Shown: positions 9,245 to 19,173, counted from the stretch's first letter. The stretch is DNA of 64,000 nucleotides from Allohahella sp002354735 (GCF_047946665.1 NZ_CP172312.1:434001-498000); one strand, 5' to 3'. Notes: a model not told the origin generated them from the sequence alone. Made by a program: numbers and translations.

Positions 9245-10102
9245 ATGATGGATTTCGACTTCTCGCTCATTCTGGTAGCGCTGACATTAATTACCGGCGC
9301 TGTGTGGCTTGTCGACGCGCTGGTTTTTGCGAAAAAGCGTCAACCAGCACCGCAGCAGACCAGCGCGCCGGCGCCGGCAGTTGGCGAGACCCGAATCAGC
9401 CAGGGCTGGACAGTAGATGGTGCGACCCAAGGCGATACGCGTACGAGCCAGCCGGTTGAGCCACTCATTGTCGAGTATTGTCGATCATTCTTTCCCATTC
9501 TCTTCATTGTGCTGATCCTGCGCTCTTTTATCGTCGAGCCCTTTCAGATCCCTTCACAATCCATGCTGCCGACGCTCGAGGTCGGCGACTTCATCCTCGT
9601 CAACAAGTTTACCTATGGGCTACGCTTGCCTGTTCTAGGGACAGAAATCGTGGATCTGGGTGAGCCAGAGCGTGGTGACGTGATGGTGTTCCGAAATCCT
9701 GAAGACAATCGGACCAATTATATCAAGCGCGTGATCGGGCTTCCCGGCGACACTGTCACGCTTCTTGGCAAGGCGCTGTACGTCAATGGTGAGCCGGTTG
9801 AAGAGCGGCTGCTCGCAGCGCTTCCACCGGATAATCCCAAGGAGCTCATTTACGAAGAGTCGCTTGGCGGCGCCACCTATAGAATTCAGAAAGAGAGCGG
9901 CCCCTCAGGGCTGCGGGCAGAATGGAAGGTGCCGGCGGGCAATTTCTTCCTGCTGGGCGACAACCGGGATCGAAGTCGTGATAGCCGTTATATCGGTATG
10001 GTGCCGGAGAACAATATCGTTGGGCGCGCTTTCGCAATCTGGATGCATTGGGAGAGCTTCTTCTCAATTCCTTCGTTTTCAAGAACAGGGCTTATCGAAT
10101 AG
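9245..10102 (+). CDS. lepB: Signal peptidase I
   Basis: Membrane-bound serine protease that removes signal peptides from secreted proteins. It has two N-terminal membrane segments (about residues 8-28 and 82-98). The catalytic Ser106 is in PSQSMLPTL, the general base Lys161 in NYIKRVIGLPGD, and the conserved GDNRDRSRDSRY box is near the C-terminus. The loop between the membrane segments is rich in Pro, Ala and Gln. The start is one of two adjacent ATG codons (9245 or 9248). It sits in the lepA-lepB-DUF4845-rnc-era order. Confidence 0.97.
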   Translation: MMDFDFSLILVALTLITGAVWLVDALVFAKKRQPAPQQTSAPAPAVGETRISQGWTVDGATQGDTRTSQPVEPLIVEYCRSFFPILFIVLILRSFIVEPFQIPSQSMLPTLEVGDFILVNKFTYGLRLPVLGTEIVDLGEPERGDVMVFRNPEDNRTNYIKRVIGLPGDTVTLLGKALYVNGEPVEERLLAALPPDNPKELIYEESLGGATYRIQKESGPSGLRAEWKVPAGNFFLLGDNRDRSRDSRYIGMVPENNIVGRAFAIWMHWESFFSIPSFSRTGLIE

Positions 10103-10177
10103 CAGGCGCTGCCTGTCCCGGTCAGTCGCAAGTTCTACGATCCAGCTATACTGAGACTACGTTTACTTATCAGGACT

Positions 10178-10594
10178 ATGCGTATGTGTCAGACTGTCTC
10201 CAGGTCGTCCTTGGGATCGATTGCCCTGCCAAAGCAGCAGACAGGTGCATCAATGATGCAGTACCTGTTCTATTTGCTCGTGCTGGTATCGTTTATTACT
10301 GTGGCCATCAAGCTGATTCCGGTCTACATCGAGGATAGTTCGGTTTCGGGATCGCTTGAAAGTCTGTCGAAGAAAGAAAACTTTGCTGATATGACGAACA
10401 AGGAAATACAGTCCAGTCTGGACAGCCTCCTTACTATCAACAACATTCGCAGTCTGCCGCCAGAAGCCATCAAGATCGAACGCAAGGATGATACGACTAC
10501 GGTGATCATCGATTACGAGGTTCGCAAGAATATTGTAGCCAACATAGATGCGGTGCTCAGTTTCCACCATCAACAGGAAAGCAAGAAGAAGTAG
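10178..10594 (+). CDS. DUF4845 family single-pass membrane protein
   Basis: 138 residues with one membrane segment (about residues 28-45) introduced by QTGASMM, the short pre-membrane motif typical of this family. A periplasmic domain follows and ends in a basic tail. DUF4845 genes sit between lepB and rnc in Pseudomonas and relatives, as here. Function is unknown. Its TAG stop shares a base with the GTG start of rnc, so translation is coupled. The exact start is uncertain; the stretch before the membrane segment is poorly conserved in the family. Confidence 0.82.
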   Translation: MRMCQTVSRSSLGSIALPKQQTGASMMQYLFYLLVLVSFITVAIKLIPVYIEDSSVSGSLESLSKKENFADMTNKEIQSSLDSLLTINNIRSLPPEAIKIERKDDTTTVIIDYEVRKNIVANIDAVLSFHHQQESKKK

Positions 10595-11289
10595 TGTTAC
10601 GAACCGATCAGGCGCTCGACAAACTGCAGGCACAGCTAGGCTATCGTTTCAAGGACGAAGGTCTGCTCGAGCTCGCCTTGTCTCACCGGAGCTACGGCAA
10701 ATCTAACAACGAGCGTCTCGAGTTTCTCGGCGACTCCATCGTCAACTTCGTCATTGCCGAGGCGCTCTATGCGCGCTTTACAGATGCTAGAGAAGGGCAG
10801 CTCAGTCGCATGCGCGCCAGTCTCGTCAAGGGCGTGACACTTGCTGAAGTGGCCCGGGATCTGAGCCTTGGTGACGCCATGAGGTTGGGTTCCGGCGAAC
10901 TCAAGAGTGGTGGCTTTCGCCGCGAGTCGATTCTGGCCGATGGGTTGGAAGCAGTAATTGGTGCAGTATTTCTGGATAGCGGCTTCGAAACCGTCCAGAC
11001 GCTTCTGCGTGGACTCTTTGCCTCTCGACTCGATGCACTGAAGCCGGAAGATACCCGCAAGGATTCAAAGACCCGCCTACAGGAGCTTTTACAAAGCCGC
11101 CAGGCGGAGCTCCCGGTATACGAAATTCTTGAAGTGCTGGGCGAGGCGCATGCGCAGACCTTCGTGGTCAAATGCACGGTCAATGGCCTGGAAGATGTAT
11201 TTTCCGGACGAGGTCCCAGCCGCCGCCTCGCTGAACAGAAAGCGGCGGCCAAGGCACTCAAAAACCTCGAAGGTACCCAAAAGTCATGA
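10594..11289 (+). CDS. rnc: Ribonuclease III
   Basis: Double-strand-specific endoribonuclease for rRNA and mRNA processing. The RNase III signature NERLEFLGDS spans residues 39-48, supplying the acidic metal ligands, and the second acidic pair appears in ADGLEAVIGAVF (D116, E119). A dsRNA-binding domain occupies about residues 155-228. The start is GTG, sharing one base with the stop of the DUF4845 gene. Its own stop overlaps the era start as ATGA. The 231-residue length is normal. Confidence 0.97.
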   Translation: MLRTDQALDKLQAQLGYRFKDEGLLELALSHRSYGKSNNERLEFLGDSIVNFVIAEALYARFTDAREGQLSRMRASLVKGVTLAEVARDLSLGDAMRLGSGELKSGGFRRESILADGLEAVIGAVFLDSGFETVQTLLRGLFASRLDALKPEDTRKDSKTRLQELLQSRQAELPVYEILEVLGEAHAQTFVVKCTVNGLEDVFSGRGPSRRLAEQKAAAKALKNLEGTQKS

Positions 11290-12227
11290 GCTCTAATGAG
11301 ATGGCGTCTGATGAAACAGGCCCTGAACAACCCGCAAATGGGCAGAAGTGTGGCTATGTCGCCATTGTGGGTCGACCAAATGTTGGAAAGTCAACGCTAC
11401 TGAATAAGCTGCTCGGTCAGAAAATCAGTATTACCTCGAAGAAGGCGCAAACGACACGGCATCAGATCCTCGGCGTCAAGACGATCGATGAGGTGCAGTA
11501 CATCTACGTCGACACCCCGGGTATCCACAAGAATGAACGTAACTCGCTCAACGCGGTCATGAACAAGGCGGCTCTGAGTGCGTTGAACGATGCGGATCTC
11601 ATTATTGTGATGATCGACAGGACCCGCATTACCGAAGAGGATCGCATGGTGCTCGAGGCCGCTACGGCCAGTAAGCGCCCAGTGATGCTGTTGATCAACA
11701 AGATTGATGAACTTGAAGACAAGACATCGCTGCTGCCGTTCATCGACGAGTTACGCAAGAGTTTCAGTTTCGAAGGCTTTGTGCCGATTTCTGCCATGAA
11801 AGGCTGGCAGCTCGACGAACTTGAAAAAGAGATTGCGGCTTATTTGCCGGCTGGCGTGCACCTCTTTCCCGACGATCAGGTGACTGATCGCAGCATTCGC
11901 TTTCTTTGTGCCGAAATTCTCCGCGAGAAGATCATGCGTCAGCTCGGGGATGAAGTGCCCTACGGCGTGGCGGTTGAAATCGAGCAGTGGGGGCAGGAAG
12001 GCAAGACCCTGCATATCGGCATGATCGTCTGGGTTGAACGTGAAGGGCAGCGCAAGATTCTCATCGGTAGCAAGGGCGAAAAGCTTAAGCGGATTGGCAC
12101 CGATGCGCGTCGCGATATCGAACATCTCACCGGCTCGACCGTCATGCTCAAGACCTGGGTGAAAGTAAAGTCAGGCTGGAGTAACAGTGCCAGGGCGCTG
12201 AAAACACTCGGCTACGATGAGCGGTGA
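11286..12227 (+). CDS. era: GTPase Era
   Basis: GTPase that binds 16S rRNA during 30S subunit assembly. The Walker A motif GRPNVGKS lies at residues 29-36, the G3 motif is DTPG, the G4 motif is NKID, and a C-terminal KH domain contains the GSKGEKLKRIG loop. The N-terminus carries about 20 extra polar residues before the G domain. The gene overlaps rnc by four bases and recO by four bases (GTGA), forming the conserved rnc-era-recO unit. Confidence 0.97.
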   Translation: MSSNEMASDETGPEQPANGQKCGYVAIVGRPNVGKSTLLNKLLGQKISITSKKAQTTRHQILGVKTIDEVQYIYVDTPGIHKNERNSLNAVMNKAALSALNDADLIIVMIDRTRITEEDRMVLEAATASKRPVMLLINKIDELEDKTSLLPFIDELRKSFSFEGFVPISAMKGWQLDELEKEIAAYLPAGVHLFPDDQVTDRSIRFLCAEILREKIMRQLGDEVPYGVAVEIEQWGQEGKTLHIGMIVWVEREGQRKILIGSKGEKLKRIGTDARRDIEHLTGSTVMLKTWVKVKSGWSNSARALKTLGYDER

Positions 12228-13078
12228 CAGGCCGGGGCGGCGGCAGTTCTGCTGTAGCCCAGCAAGGCTGGCTGCTGCACGGCAGACCTTACCGGGAGAA
12301 TAGCATCATTGCCACCATGCTGACGGCATCGAGTGGCAAGGTCAGCGGCGTGATTCATGGCAGTCGCGGCAAGCACCGCTCTGCTGCTGATAGCCTACAG
12401 GCGTTCCAGCCATACATCTTTTCCCAGTACGGTCGCAGTGAGCTCAAGACATTTTCGTCGCTGGATTTTGCCGGGCGCGGCTTCAGTCTCAAGGGACGTG
12501 CGGCTCTTGTAGGGCTCTATTTCAACGAGCTACTCTACCTGCTCCTGCCAGTCGAGGAGCAAGTGCCTGAGATTCATACTTTATATACAAGTAGTCTGAA
12601 ACGTCTCAACTCGTGTGCCGAAGACTCTGCTCGAGAGATACCTGCGCCGACGGCTTTTTCTGCCCAGGATCCTCTGCTGTGGCTGATGCGTGAGTTCGAG
12701 CTGGCGCTGACCACGGCGCTCGGGCTGCATCCAGGCTTCAGCGCTGACGCAGCTGGTAACCCGATTTCGCCTGATACCAGGTACATTTTTGTCAGCACAT
12801 CCGGCTGGCTTGAAGAAGCCGAAGCAAAGGAGCAACCGGCCCACCTTCGGGTTGTCAGTGCTTCGGGCCGGCTTTTACTGGCTGTCGGTGAGGCCAATTG
12901 GCAGGTGGGAGGCGCGCTTGGCCTTGCCCGCGAGTTGACTTCCCTCGTGATCGACCGAAGCCTCGATGGGCGAATGCTCAACACCCGTCAGCTTATACAG
13001 GCTGCTGCCCGGCTGGGTGCAGTACGACCAGAACAAGCCGAACCGATAACAGAGGATCCCGGAAATCATGACGACTAA
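12224..13078 (+). CDS. recO: DNA repair protein RecO
   Basis: Mediator that loads RecA in the RecFOR pathway. The N-terminal OB-fold is recognisable from GWLLHGRPYRENSII and the GVIHGSRGKHR loop, and the helical C-terminal part contains YFNELLYLLLP. The start is GTG overlapping the era stop (GTGA). The gene is somewhat longer (284 residues) than E. coli RecO (242), mainly in the C-terminal half. It overlaps pdxJ by 11 bases. Identity rests on the OB-fold and on the era-recO-pdxJ order. Confidence 0.93.
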   Translation: MTGRGGGSSAVAQQGWLLHGRPYRENSIIATMLTASSGKVSGVIHGSRGKHRSAADSLQAFQPYIFSQYGRSELKTFSSLDFAGRGFSLKGRAALVGLYFNELLYLLLPVEEQVPEIHTLYTSSLKRLNSCAEDSAREIPAPTAFSAQDPLLWLMREFELALTTALGLHPGFSADAAGNPISPDTRYIFVSTSGWLEEAEAKEQPAHLRVVSASGRLLLAVGEANWQVGGALGLARELTSLVIDRSLDGRMLNTRQLIQAAARLGAVRPEQAEPITEDPGNHDD

Positions 13079-13802
13079 ACGCAGAGTTCTGCTCGGTGTA
13101 AATATCGACCACATCGCAACGCTTCGCCAGGCTCGCGGTACCCTCTATCCTGATCCGGTGCTGGCTGCTGCGATTGCCGAGCAGGCGGGGGCAGACAGCA
13201 TCACTATTCATCCGCGCGAAGATGGTCGGCATATCCAGCCACGTGATGTCCGTCTGCTGGCCCAGACGCTTCAGACCTCCATGAACCTGGAGATGGCTGC
13301 AACCGATCCGATGCTGGCATTGGCGCTCGAGGTGAACCCGCGTGACTGTTGTCTGGTGCCTGAAAAGCGGGAGGAACTGACGACTGAAGGTGGCCTGGAT
13401 GTCTGTAGCAGAGAGGCGATGCTGAAAGACTATGTGAGTAGACTAACCGATAGCGGAATTCGGGTTTCGCTGTTCATCGACCCTGATCCGCGCCAGATCG
13501 AGGCCGCTGTCCGGGTGGGCGCCCAGGCAGTTGAGCTGCATACCGGAGATTACGCCGAAGCCAGCGGTGGTGAAGTCGAGCTACGGCTTGAGGCGCTGCG
13601 GGAAGCAGCGGTATTCGCGCATCAGGCCGGTTTGCTGGTCAATGCCGGTCATGGCCTGCACTACCATAATACTCGGCCAATTGCCGCGCTGGACCACGTT
13701 AGGGAGCTGAATATCGGCCATGCGATCATTGCGAGAGCCGTAATCACAGGCCTGGATTCAGCTGTGCGAGAAATGAGAGCGCTGCTGGACAGTGCTGTTT
13801 AA
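13068..13802 (+). CDS. pdxJ: Pyridoxine 5'-phosphate synthase
   Basis: Makes pyridoxine 5'-phosphate from 1-deoxy-xylulose 5-phosphate and the product of PdxA. The N-terminal GVNIDHIATLRQARG motif, the ITIHPREDGRHI motif and the C-terminal NAGHGLHYHN motif are intact, and 244 residues is the usual size. It overlaps recO and ends the plus-strand operon. The next gene is convergent, only 6 bases away. Confidence 0.97.
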   Translation: MTTKRRVLLGVNIDHIATLRQARGTLYPDPVLAAAIAEQAGADSITIHPREDGRHIQPRDVRLLAQTLQTSMNLEMAATDPMLALALEVNPRDCCLVPEKREELTTEGGLDVCSREAMLKDYVSRLTDSGIRVSLFIDPDPRQIEAAVRVGAQAVELHTGDYAEASGGEVELRLEALREAAVFAHQAGLLVNAGHGLHYHNTRPIAALDHVRELNIGHAIIARAVITGLDSAVREMRALLDSAV

Positions 13803-13808
13803 TACGGT

Positions 13809-16772
13809 CTATCCGGCAGAACTGCGACTGAGACCATCGGGTGCCCCGAGCATGAGCGGTTGCCAGTCGGTCTGATCGGCCCAGTAGAGCAGCCGGTCAA
13901 TCTCGGCGTAGGTCTGTTTCAGGTGCTCGGTCCAGGGCTGCTTCTGTTTCAGCATAGTCTCGAGCGAAGCCACCGCCGCCCGTAACAGAGGCACGCCACA
14001 GTATCGTGTGCCGCCATGCAACTTGTGTGCGGCCTCTTCCAGTCCTTTGACATCATTCGCACGTTCCAGTTTGCGGAAACGTTCCTCATCCTCAGGGAGG
14101 TTTTCCAACAGCATCGAGAGCAACTCGACAGCGAGATCTCGCTTGCCTGCGGCCAGGCGGATCGACGATTCGATGTCGACACAGGGCTCTGGCGCTGCTT
14201 TTTGCGAGGGCCGCACCGTGCCCGAAAAGTTGCTGTAGACCTGATGAACTTCGTCGGCAGCCTTGGGCGGTTGGGCGAACTGCAGGTATCGACTGAGGAG
14301 GTCGAGCAGTTGCGACTCCGAAATTGGCTTGGTCACATATTCGTTGAAGCCATTGTTCAGCAGCTCCTCACGCTCTTCATTCAGCGCATGTGCCGTCAAC
14401 GCAAGAATCGGAACATGAGCGACCGGACCAGACAGGCTTCTGATCAGGCGGGTGGTTTCCATACCATCCATGCCAGGCATCTGTACGTCCATGAATACCA
14501 GATCACAGCTGGTCTCCTTCAACAGCCGGAGCGCCTCATAGCCGCTGGTTACTGCCACTGGCTCGACGCCGATGTCCGTCAGCAGTGCTTCGATAAGACG
14601 AAGATTGGCGGCATTGTCATCAACCGCCATCACTCTGGGTTTTGGCCTGAACAAGCGGGCAGATTGTGGTTGCCGCAGTGGTGAAATGCCTTCGTGCTGT
14701 TTGGTTAGCAGGAGCATCATCATTGCGGCTAGCTTTCGCTGTGGTATCGGCTTCAGCGCATAGGCGGTGCAGGCATTCAGGATGGCCGCGTGTTCTCTCA
14801 CACTATCGATCGTAGGCGTCAACAGTACAACACGGCAGTCGAGCTGTTTTTCGATTCGTTCGACGGCAGCGAGATGCACAGCACTGCTGAGCTGGTAGGA
14901 GGTAATGCCAAGAATGGCTGCCGAAAAGCCGCGGCCCGCCTTCTGCGCCTTTACGATGGAGTCACAGAGATCATCGAGGGTTTCGGCAATGACCACTTCT
15001 GCCGACCAGTGCTGCAGGATCTGCTGTGTGACCATGGCCGTTCGCTGCTGGTATTCGAGATAGATCAGGCGTTCACCGGAAAGATCCGGCGGCGCTTCGT
15101 AATGGCGGCTGTTTTCGTAATCTCCGGGCGTGAGGCTATCGTCCGCCTCTCTGGTGAGGTGCCTGAGTCCAGTCGCCTGGCCGAGACTTTCAAGCCGTAG
15201 CAGCACCGAGAAGGTTGAGCCCTCGCCAAGGGTGCTTTCAACGCTGATACTGCCACCCATCTGCTCCGCCAGTTTCCTGGAAATGACCAGGCCGAGGCCC
15301 GAGCCACCGAAACGGCGTGCGGTGGAGGCGTCGCCTTGCGAAAAGGCATGAAACAGCGCGCGTTGCTGGGTTTTCGACATGCCGACGCCGGTGTCAGATA
15401 CCGAGATCCGAATCGTCACGTGATGGCCGTTGGTTTCCTGTTCCTCCAGCATCACGCGCAGTACGATCTCGCCGTGGCGGGTAAACTTGACCGCATTGCC
15501 TATGAGATTGAGGATGATCTGCTTCACACGTAGCGGGTCACCAACAAGTATGGCAGGCACATCGAGATAGACCATGGCCGCCAGATCGAGGTTCTTTTCG
15601 TGAGCCGCCGGGGCGAGCAGGGTCATCGCGTCGTCTATTGTGTCACGAACGTTGAACTCACTGTGGTCGAGCAGGAGCTTGCCTGCTTCTATCCGGGAAA
15701 AGTCGAGAATATCGTTGATAACGCTCAGCAGGGTTTCGGATGACTTCACGATAGTGGTCGCGTGGTCTTTCTGCTGCTGGGTCAGTGGCGATTTCAGCAA
15801 AATTCTCGCGAAGCCGATGATGCCATTGAGCGGGGTCCGAATCTCGTGCGACATGTTCGCGAGAAACTCGGACTTTATCTTGCTGGCCTGCAAGGCCTCC
15901 TTTCGTGCGATGTTCAGCTCGATGTTCTGGATTTCGATGGTTTCCAGGGTCTCGCGCAAGTCTTCAGTGGCCTGATCGATGTTCTGCTGCAGCTCGCTAT
16001 GGGCGTGCTCAAGTGTATCAGCCATGCTGTTGATACCATCACGCAACAGTTCGATCTCTCGACTGCCTTCGATGTCCAGGCGGGCGCCACTATCGCCGCG
16101 CTTGATGCGAGAGACGACGTCGACGGTATGGGCGAGCGGGCGGGTCAGCTGTCGTGACAGTCGCGAGGCGAGTACGGCGCTGAGAAACACGGTTAGCAAA
16201 ATGCCGAGCACAGTGAGCAGGATGGCACGCGATTGTGCCAGCTGAGTCGGCGTGTATGCGAACTCGACGGCAACCCAGCCGATTGGCATGGCGCGTCCTG
16301 CTGTGCTCTCGGCCGCTTGGGCGGTAGGCCACACGGGCTCGACCAACTGCAGATAGTCACCGATCCGACGACGACTGCCCTGAGCATTCAGCAGATTGCG
16401 TTGGCTTGCTCTCGCCGCCGGCATGGCTCCGGCATGTGCGGTGATCTCGCCGCGCTGATTGTAAATCACCACCGAGCGTACACCCTCTTTCTGAATGGTG
16501 CCGCCAGCAATGAGCTCCAGGGTGGTCGGGTCAGCCCGGCTTAGGAGAACGGCGCTCATGTTCACCAGCTGGTCAGTCGTTTCCTGCGATCGTGTGGTGA
16601 CGATATGTTCGAGTTCCATCATCCGGGCGGTAATGAACACGCTGCCGATGACAATCGCGAAAAGTGCCGCGGGAATCATCACGTAGGTGAAGATCTTTCT
16701 GCGCAGGCTCCAATGCTTTCCGGCAGCGCCGAAATGGCTGAGAAAGTTCTGCTCCCCGGAAGTGTCAATCAT
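13809..16772 (-). CDS. barA: BarA/GacS-type hybrid sensor histidine kinase
   Basis: Tripartite membrane sensor that likely signals to a GacA/UvrY response regulator. Counting from the ATG at 16772 (987 residues), the order is: membrane segment 1 (about 31-49); periplasmic region; membrane segment 2 (about 182-202); HAMP; HisKA with phospho-accepting His309 (SHEIRTPLNG); HATPase with NLIGNAVKF, DTGVGM and GGSGLGL; a degenerate receiver-like stretch (about 567-690); a true receiver with Asp762 (FMDVQMPGMDG); and an Hpt domain with His919 (AAHKLHGG). A TTG at 16814 would add 14 residues. It is divergent from cysM, as gacS/barA often is in Pseudomonas-like genomes. Confidence 0.93.
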   Translation of the reverse strand: MIDTSGEQNFLSHFGAAGKHWSLRRKIFTYVMIPAALFAIVIGSVFITARMMELEHIVTTRSQETTDQLVNMSAVLLSRADPTTLELIAGGTIQKEGVRSVVIYNQRGEITAHAGAMPAARASQRNLLNAQGSRRRIGDYLQLVEPVWPTAQAAESTAGRAMPIGWVAVEFAYTPTQLAQSRAILLTVLGILLTVFLSAVLASRLSRQLTRPLAHTVDVVSRIKRGDSGARLDIEGSREIELLRDGINSMADTLEHAHSELQQNIDQATEDLRETLETIEIQNIELNIARKEALQASKIKSEFLANMSHEIRTPLNGIIGFARILLKSPLTQQQKDHATTIVKSSETLLSVINDILDFSRIEAGKLLLDHSEFNVRDTIDDAMTLLAPAAHEKNLDLAAMVYLDVPAILVGDPLRVKQIILNLIGNAVKFTRHGEIVLRVMLEEQETNGHHVTIRISVSDTGVGMSKTQQRALFHAFSQGDASTARRFGGSGLGLVISRKLAEQMGGSISVESTLGEGSTFSVLLRLESLGQATGLRHLTREADDSLTPGDYENSRHYEAPPDLSGERLIYLEYQQRTAMVTQQILQHWSAEVVIAETLDDLCDSIVKAQKAGRGFSAAILGITSYQLSSAVHLAAVERIEKQLDCRVVLLTPTIDSVREHAAILNACTAYALKPIPQRKLAAMMMLLLTKQHEGISPLRQPQSARLFRPKPRVMAVDDNAANLRLIEALLTDIGVEPVAVTSGYEALRLLKETSCDLVFMDVQMPGMDGMETTRLIRSLSGPVAHVPILALTAHALNEEREELLNNGFNEYVTKPISESQLLDLLSRYLQFAQPPKAADEVHQVYSNFSGTVRPSQKAAPEPCVDIESSIRLAAGKRDLAVELLSMLLENLPEDEERFRKLERANDVKGLEEAAHKLHGGTRYCGVPLLRAAVASLETMLKQKQPWTEHLKQTYAEIDRLLYWADQTDWQPLMLGAPDGLSRSSAG

Positions 16773-16839
16773 ATTTAACGTGGTTCTGTGCTGGATGATT
16801 TTGTATTCTAGCAACCCTTTCGCATCATAGAGCGACTTT

Positions 16840-17787
16840 ATGTCCCCCGTCTTCCCTTCGGATCATGCCCCCGATACGGCATCAGCATCACTGGACTGGC
16901 CTACGGTAGCTTCGCTCGTAGGTAATACACCACTCGTGCGCCTGCAGCGCCTGCCGAGGGATTCTGCGGTCTCTGGTAATGTCGTGCTCGGCAAGCTGGA
17001 GGGCACCAATCCGGCCGGTTCGGTCAAGGACAGGGCTGCTTTGAGCATGATCAGCGAGGCCGAAGCCAGGGGCAGGATCAGGCAGGGCGACTGTCTCATT
17101 GAGGCGACAAGCGGCAATACGGGCATTGCGCTGGCCATGGTGGCCGCAATGAAAGGCTACCGTCTCAAACTGATCATGCCGGCCCACATGAGCGAAGAGC
17201 GCCGTGCCGCGATGAGCGCCTATGGTGCCGAACTCATCTCGGTAACGAGAGAAGAGGGGATGGAGGGTGCGCGTGATCTGGCGAAGAAGATGGAGGCAGC
17301 AGGCGAGGGTATAGTGCTCGATCAGTTCGCCAACAGCGATAATCCACTGGCGCATTACAAGACCACTGGCCCGGAGATCTGGCAGCAGACGGGTGGTCGC
17401 ATTACTCATTTCGTGAGCTCCATGGGCACGACTGGCACAATTATGGGCGTTTCGCGCTATCTGAAAGAGCAGAACCCGCATATTCAGATTATCGGGCTGC
17501 AACCTGCGTCTGGCGCCTCCATTCCAGGCATTCGACGCTGGCCTGAAGCCTATATGCCTTCAATTTTTGAAAAATCACGGGTGGACCGAATCATAGATAT
17601 CGAACAGAACGCGGCCGAAGTGGCCATGCGAAGGCTTGCGACAGAGGAAGGCATTTTCGCTGGTGTTTCGTCCGGAGGCGCCGTAGTCGGCGCGCTGCAG
17701 ATCGACGCTGAAGTCGAAAACGCAGTCATTGTGGCCATCATTTGTGACCGTGGGGACCGCTATCTGTCCACAGGCGTGTTCAAATGA
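16840..17787 (+). CDS. cysM: Cysteine synthase B
   Basis: PLP enzyme that makes cysteine from O-acetylserine and sulfide or thiosulfate. The PLP lysine is Lys63 in AGSVKDRAA, and the substrate loop EATSGNTGIALA follows. The C-terminal SSGGAVVGA segment binds the cofactor. The 315-residue length matches CysM rather than the longer CysK. It opens the cysM-rlmD-relA unit, and its stop overlaps the rlmD start as ATGA. No strong ribosome binding site is visible before the ATG, which lies in the short divergent region shared with barA. Confidence 0.95.
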   Translation: MSPVFPSDHAPDTASASLDWPTVASLVGNTPLVRLQRLPRDSAVSGNVVLGKLEGTNPAGSVKDRAALSMISEAEARGRIRQGDCLIEATSGNTGIALAMVAAMKGYRLKLIMPAHMSEERRAAMSAYGAELISVTREEGMEGARDLAKKMEAAGEGIVLDQFANSDNPLAHYKTTGPEIWQQTGGRITHFVSSMGTTGTIMGVSRYLKEQNPHIQIIGLQPASGASIPGIRRWPEAYMPSIFEKSRVDRIIDIEQNAAEVAMRRLATEEGIFAGVSSGGAVVGALQIDAEVENAVIVAIICDRGDRYLSTGVFK

Positions 17788-19169
17788 GCAAGCGACGCGT
17801 TTCGAAGCGCAAGCCAGACCCCGCGCCGGTGCAATTGACTATAGAATCACTGAGTCATGAAGGCCGCGGTGTGGCCAGGCTCGATGGCAAGACCCAGTTC
17901 GTCGACGGGGCATTGCCGGGCGAAGTGGTCATGGCTCGGCGAATGCGGGCGCACCGCACGTTTGATGATTGTGCCACTATCGAAGTACTGGAGCCCAGTC
18001 CCGATAGAATCGAGCCCTTCTGTCCGCATGCGAAACTCTGTGGCGGCTGTTCTCTGCAATACATGCCACAGAGCCTCCAACTCGAGCATAAGCAGGCCGT
18101 GGTGCTGGAGCTATTCAAGCATGCAGGCGCCGAGGCGCCCAAGGTCGTGGCGCCACCGCTGAGATCAGCGCCATCCGGCTATCGATCGAAGGCGCGTATG
18201 GGTGCGCGCTATGTGTTCAAGAAGGAAGAAACACTGGTCGGCTTCCGTGAGCAGTTCTCCAGCTTCCTCGCTGACATTACTCAGTGCCCGATACTCGTTC
18301 CTGCTGTCGGGGAGCGCATCACGGAGCTCCGTGCCTGCCTGAGCCAGCTTTCGGTTCGCCAGGCTGTACCCCAGGTAGAGGTCGCGGCTGGTGAGAATGC
18401 GGTGATCCTGATCATCAGACACCTCGAGCCGCTGACGAACGCTGACATCGAGCTGCTCGAACAGTTCGGCCGTGATCACGACTTCCTGATGTATGGTCAG
18501 GCCAAAGGGCCCGACACCGTCAAGCCGCTGGCCAGTTATCTTGATCCTGGGAAAGGTGCTGACCCCGCAGGCGAGTTGTTTTACGAATTGCCCGCCTTTG
18601 ATTTGACCATGCAGTTCCGGCCGACCGATTTCACCCAGGTCAATATGCCTTTGAACCGCGAGATGCTGTCACAGGCGATGGCCTGGCTGCAGCCTCAGGC
18701 GGAAGACAGTGTGCTTGACCTGTTCTGTGGACTGGGCAACTTTACGCTGCCGCTGGCCCGACTTTCGGCTCAGGTAACCGGTGTCGAAGGCAGTCTGGCC
18801 ATGACGGCACAGGCAGAGCATAACGCCAGAAAGAACGGTATCGACAATGTCTCCTTCGCTGCGGGAGATCTTTTTGATATCGCAGCCCTGCGCAATGCTG
18901 ATGGCGGTGCGCAATGGATACGTCATTATGACAAAGTGTTACTTGACCCCCCCAGAGCTGGCGCCGAAGATGTGGTACGTTCCATGGGCCTGTTTTCGCC
19001 ATCTGCGATACTGTATGTATCGTGTAATCCGGCGACACTGGCTCGGGACGCAGCCATCCTGAACGCTCAGGGCTATCGGCTGCGTACACTGGGAATAATG
19101 GATATGTTCCCGCAAACAGCGCATGTCGAGTCGATGGCGCTTTTCGAGAAGGCAGGACGGAGTCGATAA
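17784..19169 (+). CDS. rlmD: 23S rRNA (uracil-1939-C5) methyltransferase
   Basis: SAM- and [4Fe-4S]-dependent methyltransferase of 23S rRNA U1939. The N-terminal TRAM domain is followed by the cluster ligands Cys80, Cys86, Cys89 and, further on, Cys168. The SAM motif is DLFCGLGNFTLPLA, and the catalytic nucleophile is Cys414 in YVSCNPATLARD. The 461-residue length is close to E. coli RlmD (433). It is the middle gene of cysM-rlmD-relA; relA begins 4 bases after its stop. Confidence 0.96.
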   Translation: MSKRRVSKRKPDPAPVQLTIESLSHEGRGVARLDGKTQFVDGALPGEVVMARRMRAHRTFDDCATIEVLEPSPDRIEPFCPHAKLCGGCSLQYMPQSLQLEHKQAVVLELFKHAGAEAPKVVAPPLRSAPSGYRSKARMGARYVFKKEETLVGFREQFSSFLADITQCPILVPAVGERITELRACLSQLSVRQAVPQVEVAAGENAVILIIRHLEPLTNADIELLEQFGRDHDFLMYGQAKGPDTVKPLASYLDPGKGADPAGELFYELPAFDLTMQFRPTDFTQVNMPLNREMLSQAMAWLQPQAEDSVLDLFCGLGNFTLPLARLSAQVTGVEGSLAMTAQAEHNARKNGIDNVSFAAGDLFDIAALRNADGGAQWIRHYDKVLLDPPRAGAEDVVRSMGLFSPSAILYVSCNPATLARDAAILNAQGYRLRTLGIMDMFPQTAHVESMALFEKAGRSR

Positions 19170-19173
19170 CACC

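Noticed and set aside
14016..14684. 222-codon plus-strand open frame inside barA
   Set aside because: Antisense shadow of the receiver and Hpt domains.
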